Assembly: GCA_965219125.1 (NCBI GenBank)
Contig: CBDCMO010000001.1
Span: 1-64,000, forward strand
From: JBBSOK01 sp965219125
GTDB taxonomy: Bacteria; Bacteroidota; Bacteroidia; Flavobacteriales; Flavobacteriaceae
Reading direction: 5' to 3'
Length of the DNA: 64,000 nucleotides
Part shown: positions 25,127 through 35,117 of the stretch, in pieces
How positions within the stretch are numbered: position 1 is the stretch's first letter
How the letters are laid out: each line of letters begins with the position of its first letter
The notes under the pieces: model-generated
What the model was told of the DNA's origin: nothing
Database searches by the model: none
What the model saw: the letters and a program-made list of their open reading frames with translations, nothing else
Made by a program: the position numbers and the translations under genes

Positions 25127-26013
25127 TCAAAAAGTAATATGCCTTTTCCTCCCCGTATACTTCGAGCTCCTCTTGACCACCTTCCCCTTCCTCTCCATCT
25201 GTTCTTTCTTCCCCAATATCCACGCCTTCCCTCCTTTCTTTGGCTCCCTCCTCCCCTTCTCCCTATGCTTCCTCCTCTCATCCAGCACATCCACATCCTC
25301 CAACTCATTCACCACCCCCGTAATATCACCTCTCCCCTCTTCCCGCCCTCCCACCGTAAGTACCAGATAAACCTTCTCATTCTTCGTCCCTGGATCATCT
25401 TCCAATATTCCCGCTCCGAATCCAGCTTTTATAGCAGCCCCGCAAATCATCTCTCGCTGCACGTTGTTCTTCGGATAGAATTGACATACCGCCCTCCCAC
25501 CTCTCCTTATACTCTGATACAACCCATTGAAGAATCTATTCAACCGTCCAGCAGCAGAGACTTCACTAGCTTCTGCATTGCAAAGCCATTGTATAGCACT
25601 TATCGAAATCGCGGCATCAAATGTGCCTGCTCGAAATGGGATCCCTTGTCCAATATCCGCGAGTAGGAGATCGCCTTCGACATCTCGCTGCAAGGCGGTG
25701 TCGAGCATGGATGCGGATATGTCCATCCCGATCCAGACGTGAGGTCCGTGTTGGGAAGGGGCAACGGACGAGAGGATCTCGCCCGAGAGACCGGAACCGC
25801 AACCTATGTCGAGGATTAAAGAGGGGTGGGGGAGGGAAAGAAGCTCGAGTGCGCGATGGGTCATTGATGCTTGGATTGTCTGGATTCGCGAGGAGGTGGT
25901 GTATTTGCGGGCTTCGGTGTCGTTGTAGTGGAGCTCGGGTGGGCTGTTCTGTTGTCAGTAAGGAGCTGACGGAGAGGTAAGGGAACATACAGGAGGTCTT
26001 CAGGCCGAGACAT
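25127..26013 (-). CDS. BUD23: 18S rRNA (guanine-N7)-methyltransferase Bud23
   Basis: Two exons: 26013-25991 (MSRPEDL plus two bases) and 25943-25127, joined across a 47-nt intron (donor GTATGT, branch TTACTGAC, acceptor ACAG), giving 279 residues. The joined start reads MSRPEDLLPPELHYNDTEAR, typical of Bud23. The SAM-binding motif DIGCGSG is at residues 53-59, followed by GMDIS, DIGQGIPFR and SISAIQWLCNA. The C-terminus keeps the hallmark KKGGKAWILGKKEQMERKG and SSKYTGRKR. In yeast, Bud23 with Trm112 methylates G1575 of 18S rRNA during 40S assembly. The next gene diverges, with 279 bp between the two ATGs, so they may share a promoter. Length is normal. Confidence 0.93.
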
Positions 26014-26292
26014 CTTGCCTGTATTTCAATGTATTACTGCTTCGTAGAGCTTCTCAGACCGGAGAGGAGAGCCAGATTCCTAATGTAAAGTATATCTGCA
26101 GATGCTCACAGTCGTCCCCACCTCGCACACCTGGTGCACCTCAACCTCCAAATATTTTGGTGGGGCCCTCCACGATTGCCGAAGATCAGCCGGTACCTGC
26201 CACGAGCAACTACACGTCGAGCTTGATCTGTCCACAGCTCTCAGCTCTCACTAAACCATGAAGCAGAAAGTGTAAAGTCTCAGTTCTTCGAA

Positions 26293-27090
26293 ATGTGGAT
26301 CTTACCCCTAGTTGGGTACCTAGGCATAGCCTTTGGGTTTGCCTTCCTCACCCTTGCTATCGGTATGCTCTGTGCTTAGCTCCCCATTTCTCCCTTTCTC
26401 TACTGACCTCCTCCCAGCTTCAGGACTCTACTACCTCTCCGAACTTGTCGAAGAGCACACAGTGATCGCGAAACGCCTCCTCACTCGGTTGATATACTGC
26501 GTCATAGTTCTACAAATATTACTCTGCGCAGTCGACAAGTTCCCTCTTAAGCTCTCCCTTCTTAGCGTCGTCTCGCATGTCGTATATCTGGGAAACATGC
26601 GGAGATTCCCAATTGTGAAGCTGAGCGATCCTTTATTTATTACTTCATGCAGTATGTTCTCCCACTCTCTTTCTCCCTTCCTCGAAGCCTTCAGCAAGAA
26701 GGGTTCAGCCAAGCTAACAACTAAACAGTATTAGTACTGATAAACCACTACCTCTGGTTCGGGCATTTCTCCCGATTACAAGCCACAAACATAAACTCCT
26801 ACTATGACCGTCCCGAGATGCCTACCTTCTCCGAAGTCGCCTCTTACTTTGGATTGTGCGTTTGGTTGGTGCCGTTTGCGTTGTTCGTGTCGCTGAGTGC
26901 GGGCGATAATGTGTTGCCTACGATGGGGAGTGAGGAGCCGGCGGGTGTGGGAGCCGGCATAGGACCCAGTCTAGGAGATGGGAAGAATAAGAGGCAGGGC
27001 ATGGTGAAGGTTCTGGTGGATCAGGTGAGGGATGGAATTGGGGAGGTGGTGAGGATGGTAGGGTGGTGGATAGAGGATAGGAGGTTTTGA
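26293..27090 (+). CDS. SVP26: Svp26/Tex261 family ER-Golgi membrane protein
   Basis: Three exons, 26293-26362, 26418-26651 and 26729-27090, total 666 nt and 221 residues. Intron 1 (55 nt) has donor GTATGC and branch TACTGAC; intron 2 (77 nt) has donor GTATGT and branch GCTAAC. The joined protein starts MWILPLVGYLGIAFGFAFLT and runs on as ASGLYYLSELVEEHT, YLGNMRRFPIVKLSDPLF, NHYLWFGHF, FFGLCVWLVPFALFVSLSAG-like and DNVLPTMGSE, the signature of the Svp26/Tex261 family. Several hydrophobic segments span the membrane. In yeast, Svp26 is an adaptor that loads certain glycosyltransferases into COPII vesicles. The C-terminal tail is charged and variable, as usual. Confidence 0.93.
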
Positions 27091-27414
27091 GGGCTGTAGA
27101 GGCTGAGATGATTAAATGGTATAGGCGTTCGGGGAAGTGATTGCATGTATGATACCGGCCTTGAATGTCATTATAGCAGATAGAGTTTGAAGACGTTCAA
27201 TGATCTTTATGTTAGAAATGTAGTAAAAGCTAAGGGGTCTCTGTCCATCAGTCCATCCGCAACGCCATATAGGTCGTATCTTGATCAGTAGATATAGCAA
27301 ATGATGTATAGCAACACTCCAGTATCTCTTCGCAGGTATTCTCCGAGCTGTTAGTTGAGCAAGCTTGAGGGTTTCGAGAAGGGTATTCTCAATCAGCTGT
27401 CCCCAGTACCAAGC

Positions 27415-27955
27415 TCACTGGAGCGCGGTCTGAGCATTCTCGAGATCTTCCAGTCTCCCCATCAGCATCGCATTAAGTTCTTTCGCCATGTTTGACGTCT
27501 GAACTTCAATAAAAGCCATACTCTTCAGGATCCGAGCTTCTAAGGCTTGGCGTCTCTTGTTCAGATCTTGAAGTCTCTGCCACTGAGCACGTTGAAGCTT
27601 GGTGCTATGGAGCTATCAGCAGGAATTCTGAAGCTCTTACGATTAACAAAAACTCAGAGCGCTTACACCCTCGAATTTCTCGTCTCGAATAAAGTACTCA
27701 TCTTGCTTCTAAGATCTTCGGCGCGTTTGAGGTGCTCATCATGTATGGCCTTGCGTTTGGCTTCTTTGCGTTTTTTGGCCTGCGTGATATATCAGTAAAT
27801 TCCGCTTTAGCGAAGACTGTCTTCAAATCAAGGTCAGATACATTGGCCATCAACTTGTTCGCTCTGTTCAACGCTTCAGCAGTATCGTCCTCCTCAGACT
27901 CGTCATGATCATCGAGATATACAGGCTCAGATTGCCGACCTCCGGCAGGTGCCAT
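27415..27955 (-). CDS. 140-residue coiled-coil protein, three exons, unknown
   Basis: I infer exons 27955-27842, 27779-27669 and 27612-27415, all phase 0 and totalling 423 nt. The introns are 62 nt (donor GTATCT, branch TTACTGAT, acceptor GCAG) and 56 nt (donor GTGTAAG, acceptor ATAG). Splicing joins an acidic N-terminus (DDHDESEEDDTAEAL) to a basic helical region (KKRKEAKRKAIHDEHLKRAE) and a long amphipathic C-terminal helix (LQRAQWQRLQDLNKRRQALE). No domain is recognised; small coiled-coil subunits of larger complexes look like this. The consistent phases and branch sites support the model, although exon 3 could start elsewhere. It ends tail to tail with SVP26 and diverges from PXR1. Confidence 0.6.
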
Positions 27956-28205
27956 GATGCTCTCCAAATCGTCCCCTTCTCTTAACACCACACGATTAGA
28001 GTCTTAATGCGCTGCGGAAGTGAGCTTCGTGTCTGGCTGGCGAGGATGAAGTTCGCGATCGTCTTTCAAGTGAAACTCGAGAAGCAGCTCGGCTTCTCCT
28101 TCCCGATTCGGTCAAGCGTCAGCGCGACAGCCCCACCAAAATTTTCGACATCGCAACGACAACTCTCAGGATCACAAGCTGCTTGTCCACCACCCAATCG
28201 ATGAA

Positions 28206-29541
28206 ATGGGTCTTGCAGCACCCAAGAAGTAAGTATTATCTACCCCTCAGTTGCAATACCTCACTAATACAATGACACAGTCGAATCAAACTTTCCCATG
28301 ACCCGAACAACACCACCTGGTCCAGCAATCACACTACCTTCGGGCAGCGCATCCTACGCTCCCAAGGCTGGATACCAGGGCAATATCTTGGCGCACAGAA
28401 TGCCTCGCACGCAGATCTTCATACCGCTGCCAATGCATCGCATATCAGAGTTCTGGTGAAGGATGATAATTTGGGGCTTGGTGCGAGGAATGGAGGGGAA
28501 AGGGCAGGAGAGTGTACGGGGTTGAATGACTTCAAGGATTTGCTTGGGAGGCTGAATGGTGAGAACGAACAAGATATAGAAGAGCGGCGGGAGAAAAGGA
28601 AGGATGCGAAGATAAGAGTATATGTTGCGGGACGGTGGGGGGGAATGAGGTTTGTGAGCGGCGGCTGGTTGATAGGCGATAAGATCCAGGGATTGATTGA
28701 GGAAGAGAAGGAAAGGATCAGAATGAAACGCGGGGAGGAAACTGAGTTCGTGGCGAAAGCGGACGGCTCAGAGTCGAAGAAAGAAAGGAAGAAGCGGATG
28801 CGGGACGTTCTAATGGAGGAACCTCAGGTGGAATCCGAGAACAAGAAGTTGAAGAGGCGAAAAGGAAACTCAAGAGAAGCTCAAATTGCATCGCAAGGTC
28901 AAATTAAGGTGACAAAGAAGGAGAAGAAGAAGAAGAAGAAGAAGAAGAAGAAGAAGCGAAATGGATTTTCTGATGAAGCTCCACACGTGTCAGCGGAGAA
29001 GTCACCACTTGGAGATGTCAAGCCTGCGAGGGTAGGAAGGCGGAAAGATTTTGGAGAACAGAACCGGGAATCTCCGGAGGTTGTTGCCGTCAAAGTCAAG
29101 AAATTGAAGGACAAGAAGGTTAAGAAGCGGTCAAAATCGGACGAGAAAGCTCCGGAGCAAGCCGCGAATGTCATAGAAGCAGATCCAGACGGTGTTGCTC
29201 ACAAAGCTACTAGGAGGAAAGACAAGAAGCCTAGGCCGCTACCAGAAACATCAATATCCAACCATGACGCCCAAAAGATACTCTCCAAGAAGCATCCAGA
29301 AGCCAAGGAAGGTCCTCTTGTTGATGTCCCTGATGGCGCAGCTCAGCAACACAGGCAAGTGTTACCGATCAATAAGCTTTCAACATCACCAAACACGCAC
29401 TCCATCACCTCCAGTGCCCGTTCAACGCCCATCATGGCAGGTCGACATGCCGTGCGATCTCGAAACATTGCCCAGAAGAGGATGGCTTGTATGGATGCTA
29501 CGGCTCTGAATCAGATATTTATGATCAAGGGGTTAGTTTGA
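28206..29541 (+). CDS. PXR1: G-patch protein Pxr1/PinX1
   Basis: Exon 1 is 28206-28228 (MGLAAPK plus two bases). A 52-nt intron follows (GTAAGT donor, CACTAATAC branch, CACAG acceptor), then exon 2 28281-29541, giving 427 residues. The N-terminus MGLAAPKNRIKLSHDPNNT and the G-patch at about residues 25-79 (FGQRILRSQGWIPGQYLG, then VLVKDDNLGLGAR) are diagnostic. A long Lys/Glu-rich tail contains an uninterrupted poly-Lys run coded by an AAG microsatellite at 28,915-28,957. The extreme C-terminus keeps the family motif RHAVRSRNIAQKRMACMDA. Pxr1 works in nucleoli: it activates the helicase Prp43 in rRNA and snoRNA processing and can inhibit telomerase. Confidence 0.92.
28915..28957 (+). repeat. 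AAG microsatellite coding poly-lysine in PXR1
   Basis: A pure AAG run inside the PXR1 tail. It stays in frame for any whole-codon length change. Confidence 0.85.
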
Positions 29542-29799
29542 GTCTATCTTTCTACATTCTCCACAGGAAATCTCCCGGTATTGGTGTTGTATGGCAATGG
29601 TATAGAACTGTAGATAGACTATCAGAATCACGTTGGATGAAGCCCCCTTCGTGCATCATTACAAACTATTCAACATCTCATTTCCATAAAGTCCTCAAGT
29701 GAGGCTCTCTAACTCCGTCTTATCACCATCATACCTCCTCCTCCTTACCTTTCACAATTCTCTCCCTCTCCAAGCGGACCGTGCACGCCAAACCAAGAG

Positions 29800-30740
29800 C
29801 CAGTGGCAGCCTTGCCCATACGATGTGCAACAAAGCCAACTTCTTCAAACCGGTATTGGCTGCTTTCACAGCTAGAGATAGGCGAGAGAAGGTTACGCCG
29901 TTTATATCTTTGTTGATGTGGCGTCTAATGGCAGCCTTGGCACTTGCGATGTGCAACAAAAGCCAGCTCTTTGGATGGACATTGGCTGTTTTGTATATAC
30001 GAGCAGGAAGCGAATGGAGGTTACGTGTCTTAGATCTGGTAGATGTGGCGGTTCTTGGACGGATATTGGCTGATTTATCTTGACTATATCTTGACGAGAG
30101 CAGGTGACGCTGCGCCCTTTCCTCCCAACTCCCAACTTTGGTCTATATTCGTCGGCACCCTCTAACTGAAGGGGATAAGACCATGGAGGGTTGTGGTAGC
30201 ACACATAGCTTCCCCTCTTCTCTTCTACAACTGCACTCTTTGAAGTTACTAAATTGGGCAGAAGGCAAGGCAAGACTCAAGTCCTCCTTGACCAGATATC
30301 GTCCGTGCTCTGTAGCGAGAGCCAATGGCAGCCTTGCTGATGCGATTTGCAACAACACAGAAGTATTTCTGAGATAGCCATTGGCCTGTCTAGTTATTGG
30401 ATTCAGTTTTCTTCTAAGCTTGGTTAGCACCTTTGTTTGTTCCTGACCAGACATTGTCCTTTTGACCTTTAGCCTTGCCATGCAATGTGCAACAAATAAT
30501 TAATTCTTGAATCACTAATGGTCTGCCTGGCAAGCTACAGAAGTTTGTGTTTAAGCTTGTCCTATCAGCTTTGTTTATGATTGACTTGATATCGTTCGTG
30601 TCGTCCTTTAGCTTTGCTCTGCAATGTGCAACCCGAGATTTATGCCTAGAGAAGAGGCACTTTTGCTATTTCTATGCTTCTATGTGTAGGTATCTTTAAA
30701 ATATTCACTAGAGTCTCAGCCTTGTTAGTACAATGTAGAA
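29800..30740. repeat. Degenerate array of GTGCAAC-core repeats
   Basis: Diverged units of about 125-145 bp share a core TTGCxxxCGATGTGCAACAAA, with starts at 29822, 29948, 30344 (GATTTGCAACAA), 30484, 30623 and a faint one near 30734. The copies are preceded by AGCCTTG-type words and several are followed by ATTGGCTG or ATTGGCCTG. No gene frame spans them. The core is the same as in the tandem array at 8.8-9.15 kb. Confidence 0.65.
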
Positions 30741-31900
30741 CGGTACACTTCATTCTGGATTAGCGACAGACTATGTGACTAGCCAGAGTTTTCTTGGCCC
30801 CTGAGCTTCAAGTAAACATTGGACAACGTCTCAAGTAAGTGTCGAATGTAGTCAATCAACCTTGCACCAGATCACTAGCTTAGAGTTTCATTGACTTGCT
30901 TAATAAGAAATGAATTCTCCTTGAGTTTGACTCTCATGCCAGCCCCTGAAAGTCAACAAATGGTTCGTGCGCATAAGCGAGGGTAAACAAATTGGGAGAT
31001 TGACTGTCAAGCTTGCCAGCTCAAATTCGCCTTATAAGGGTGACCACCGGATATGAAAAGTAAATGCTCTCTTTAAGACTGTTTGCTTGATCTGAAAATA
31101 TTTTCTAATGTCTATTTTTGCTCTGCTAAATGATTATTGCAATGCCAAGAATTGAAGGAAGTACAACACGTTATGAAAATTCAAATCAGAGAAGGGGATC
31201 TGGACTTAGACTGGAGCTCAAAGAGCTAACATAGTAGTATTTACGTAATTTTGAAAAGGCAAGACAGCTGGGGTACTTTTTGCTTTGGCAGCGTGATCTA
31301 TACTCTTGTTCAAGTCTCTTTGGAGTCCTGTTTTAAGCATAATCAATTAAAGCGTATGGCTTATCACTACCTACACTCTGGTCAAAGGAATTCCAGCAAC
31401 TTTATATGATCCCTTCCAAGTTTGTTCAGAGCTTTCTGAACAAGATCTTGGCTATTATTCAAGCTATTCAAGTGATTTACAAGTTTTAAGAGCCTTTAGC
31501 AATGCAAGCAATTTCATAGCACCAACGGTGCAAATCACAACCTAGAAACACTTGGTTTTGCTTTACTTTTGCCTTGCAAAGTAAAAACTCCCCTTCTTTG
31601 TACAACATTGGAAACTTGATTATGTTAGGTGTTCGCAAATACTATAGATCTAATATAAGTAAATTTTTGCGTGGCAATATAGCTTATTTCACTCGAATAC
31701 CATTGATATCCACTAGCTATTTGTATTCGCTCAATAGCATGGACGCTAAATATCCAGATATTAGTCTCATGGCGCTACGGTAGTAATTATTTTGCAACCC
31801 AGCTCGCTTGCCATGTTGGAGAAGAAGTTTCGGGCACTAGAAGAGCTATGTAGGCAACCCGATCCACTTGTGTAGCCTTATGGAAAACATCCTGGCACGC
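30741..31900. other. Fungal intergenic DNA, nothing recognised
   Basis: Moderately A/T-rich sequence without convincing frames, motifs or repeats. Confidence 0.4.
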
Positions 31901-31904
31901 TATT

Positions 31905-34060
31905 AACGAAATTCTTAATACACTAAAAAAATAATTACCCTACTACCCCGCTATCTATAAATATTAGAATACACTTAATTTTATATATAAATTAATGCAA
32001 ATTAATGCAAATTCTAAAATAATCTATTATAAATAATTAATACTTAGTTAATTGCCCTTTTAGCTTAATAATATCCCTTAATTATTATAGGAACCTATAT
32101 ATAAACCTATTAATTATCTTTTACTTTAGTTCTATTTACTTTTTTTATATTACTTTTATAAATATTATATTATTAAAGTAAAGGTATTTGCAAAGAGCTT
32201 ATTCTAGTACTTACTAGTAATTCTTAATAATTACTAAGTTAAAAGAGCTAAAGAGATTAAAAGAGGTTTTAATTTTATACTTTTTTTATTATATTTATAT
32301 AGGGTTTAAAGTAAATATATTATACTTAAAGTTTTTTTTTTAATATAAAATTCTATTTATTATTAATTTATTTTTATATAATACTATATAATATTCAATT
32401 AATATATAGTACTTTTTAAGTTATTTTACTATTAATATTTATAAAATATTATACTATATTAGCTTTAACTTAAAATTATACTTTATAGTACTTTATATAT
32501 ATTTATACTTATAGTTATTCTCTTTAAATATAAGTTTATATTCTTTATAAGAAATATACTTAGGGCAATATTAAGTTTTTAGCTTATAAGTAATATAAAC
32601 TTACTTTTTAAACTTATAACTAAAGTGTATTTTATTACTATATTATATATCTTTATAGTACTTTTAGTTTAAATACTTTTTAAGGATTTTATTAATTTAT
32701 AAAATATAATATTAAGCTAAGTTTAAATTTACCTAAAGCTTATTATATATAATATAGTAATAGTTATTAAGCTTTTATATACTTTTATATATATAAGTAT
32801 TTAAAATATTTAATTTAACTTTATATACTAATTATTATTACTTTAGTATTTTATTTTTAAATTAAATTAATTCTATTATATTATTTATATTCTTTAGCTT
32901 TTATAAACTTATTAAATATAATTAGCTAATTAAGTATAAAGTAATTATTAAAAAAAGTATATAAATAAGAGAATTAACTAAAACTTTATAGTTTAAACTA
33001 TATAAAATATTAAAGAAATTAAAAATATTATTTTTAAAGTATATAATATTTTTAATATTTATAAATATAACTATACCTTTTATTTAATACTTAATTAGTA
33101 TTATTATTTACTTATTAAATATATTTAGCTCTTTTAAAAGCTTTATATATTTAAAAGAAAAAGAAAAAAGTTCTTTATAAAACTTTTAATTAATTTGTTT
33201 ATTAAAGAGTTTTTATTTAAAAAACACTTTATAAAACTTTAAAAATATAATTTAAATAATTAAATAATTAATTCTAACCTTTAAATTATTTTAATTATAT
33301 TTTTAGAAGTAATTATAATATAAATTTATATAGAAAATAATATATTTTATATTTTATTAATAGTAAAGCAATAGGGTTTACTTATTTAGTATATTAGGAA
33401 TTTTATTAATAATATATTTAAAGAAAAAAAATATTTAATTATTACTAAACTAAAAAACTTTTCCTTTACTATTTCCTTTAAAAAGGAATTATAAAACTAT
33501 ATAGAAAGAAATAATAAAGTAAAAGCTATAATAGTAAATTCTTATACCTATTAGACCTAAGCTATAAGGAGCGTACTAGGTTTATATAAAATAGCATTTA
33601 GTATATAGAAAAGTAACTATTTAATAAATTAAACCCTTTTTATATTTAATTATTTCTTTTATAATTTTATAACTATATATATATTAGTTTTACTTAAAGT
33701 ATATTTATAAAGCTATACTTTATATTAACTTTTATTTTATTACCCTTTTACAAATAGCTTTGTTTTTTCCCTATAGCTCTCTTTATAGTATTTATTATAT
33801 ACTTTTCTTTTAATTATATATATAGTAATAATAATAACTATTTATACTATAGCTAGAATATACTTTTAGCTTTATAGCCCTTATACCTATTAGTTTAAGG
33901 AGTAGCTAGCTAATAGAAAAAACTTATATATTTAGGTAATACTTATATATTTAGTTTTATAAAATATAGGTTTTAGTAATTAAAGATTTAAATTTTACTT
34001 AAATTAAGTAAATAGTTTAATAAAAGCACTTAATAGTAATAACCACTTTGCTATTATATT
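31905..34060. other. Extreme A/T block, RIP-type repeat relic
   Basis: Composition is almost only A and T, with TATA, TTAA and AAATAT words, G and C nearly absent and no frame above about 60 codons. The texture is that of the 12.7-22.3 kb transposon block, so I read it as a RIP-mutated repeat whose identity is no longer visible. It ends abruptly at the bacterial sequence. Confidence 0.6.
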
Positions 34061-34070
34061 AAGTAAAAAC
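34030..34070. other. Fungal-bacterial junction (probable chimera)
   Basis: Left of here is A/T-only fungal repeat; right of here begins compact bacterial coding sequence in the middle of a gene. I cannot fix the exact base. The last clearly fungal-like run ends near 34,045, and the bacterial frame reads well from about 34,065. Confidence 0.85.
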
Positions 34071-34307
34071 CAGCAAGACCTTACAATGGGTTATTGGCAA
34101 GCAAACTTGGATAAGTTAATTGCTTTTAATGAATTTCCGGTACTTAAAACCGTAGGCAAGATTAGCCATAAAGTGATGGAAAAGAAAGTGGAAGCACATT
34201 ATACCGCCTTTGATAAATTGCGAAAAAAAGAAGCCGCACAGCAAGCAGACCTAAAGGAAATGGAAGAGCTAAAGGCACTTGCCGAACAGATTAAAAAGAA
34301 AAAATAG
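34065..34307 (+). CDS. rhuM: RhuM family protein, C-terminal fragment
   Basis: Only the last 81 codons or so are present; the 5' part is missing at the junction. The visible piece (DLTMGYWQANLDKLIAFNEF, then VLKTVGKISHKVMEKKVE and AHYTAFDKLRKKEAAQQ) matches the RhuM C-terminus, where an 'MT..DW...LD.FL.F....L...GKISH..A...A..EY..F' pattern is usual. RhuM genes often sit inside type I restriction operons between hsdM and hsdS, which fits hsdS and hsdR downstream. The biochemical function is not established. The ATG at 34086 is internal to the family alignment, so I do not treat it as the true start. Confidence 0.7.
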   Translation, partial: KNQQDLTMGYWQANLDKLIAFNEFPVLKTVGKISHKVMEKKVEAHYTAFDKLRKKEAAQQADLKEMEELKALAEQIKKKK

Positions 34308-34358
34308 CATTATGCAAGTAACTACTTACTCAAGGAAAGTAAATATTAGGCAAAAAAT

Positions 34359-35117
34359 ATGACCCTTCAATACGCATCAGACTTGCATTTAGAATTTCCA
34401 AAAAACAGGGATTTTTTAAAGGAAAACCCTATCCTGCCAAAAGCAGAGATCCTTATTTTAGCGGGCGACATAATGCCTTTTTCGCAAATTGAAAAGTATG
34501 ATTATTTTTTCGATTATTTGGCGGCTAATTTTACTCGCACATATTGGTTACCCGGCAATCACGAATATTATGGAGGTGATGTGTTAAAGGACAGCGGTAC
34601 TATAAATAGAGAAATAAGGAGCACTGTTTATTTGATAAACAATAATACGGTAGTGGAAGGAAACACCACTTTGGTATTTACTACTTTGTGGACGCATATA
34701 ACACCCGTAAACCAATACCAAATACAACAGCAGTTAAATGATTTTAACTTGATAAAATATGGAACGGAAACGTTTACGGCGTTTCATTACAACAGACTAT
34801 ATCAAGAAAATATGGATTTTCTAAAAAAGGCATTGAGTAACAACACAACCGAAAAAACAGTAATAATAACGCACCACGTACCTACATTTTTAAAATACCC
34901 AGAAATGTATAAAAATGACCCATTAAACGAAGCCTTTGCTGTTGAACTTTTTGATTTTATCATGGAAACAAAACCAGACTATTGGATTTTTGGCCACCAT
35001 CACACCAATATACCCAATTTTAAAATTGGCAACACACAGCTTTGCACAAACCAATTGGGCTATGTTGATTATAATGAACATAAGGGCTTTGACCCAGAAA
35101 AGACTATTTTAGTATGA
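34359..35117 (+). CDS. Calcineurin-like metallophosphoesterase
   Basis: 252 residues with all the metal-binding motifs of the family in order: SDLHLE (D8, H10), LAGDI (D37), GNHEYY (N67, H68, E69), ITHHVP near residue 172 and FGHHHTN further on. The enzyme should hydrolyse phosphoester bonds with two metal ions in the cytoplasm; the substrate cannot be told from sequence. There is no signal peptide. The stop overlaps the hsdS start by 4 nt (ATGA at 35114), so the two are probably translated together and this gene belongs to the restriction operon. It has no usual place in type I systems and may be an accessory or cargo gene. Confidence 0.85.
   Translation: MTLQYASDLHLEFPKNRDFLKENPILPKAEILILAGDIMPFSQIEKYDYFFDYLAANFTRTYWLPGNHEYYGGDVLKDSGTINREIRSTVYLINNNTVVEGNTTLVFTTLWTHITPVNQYQIQQQLNDFNLIKYGTETFTAFHYNRLYQENMDFLKKALSNNTTEKTVIITHHVPTFLKYPEMYKNDPLNEAFAVELFDFIMETKPDYWIFGHHHTNIPNFKIGNTQLCTNQLGYVDYNEHKGFDPEKTILV

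Noticed and set aside
28899..29174. Minus-strand poly-Phe frame
   Set aside because: It is the mirror image of the AAG repeat in PXR1.
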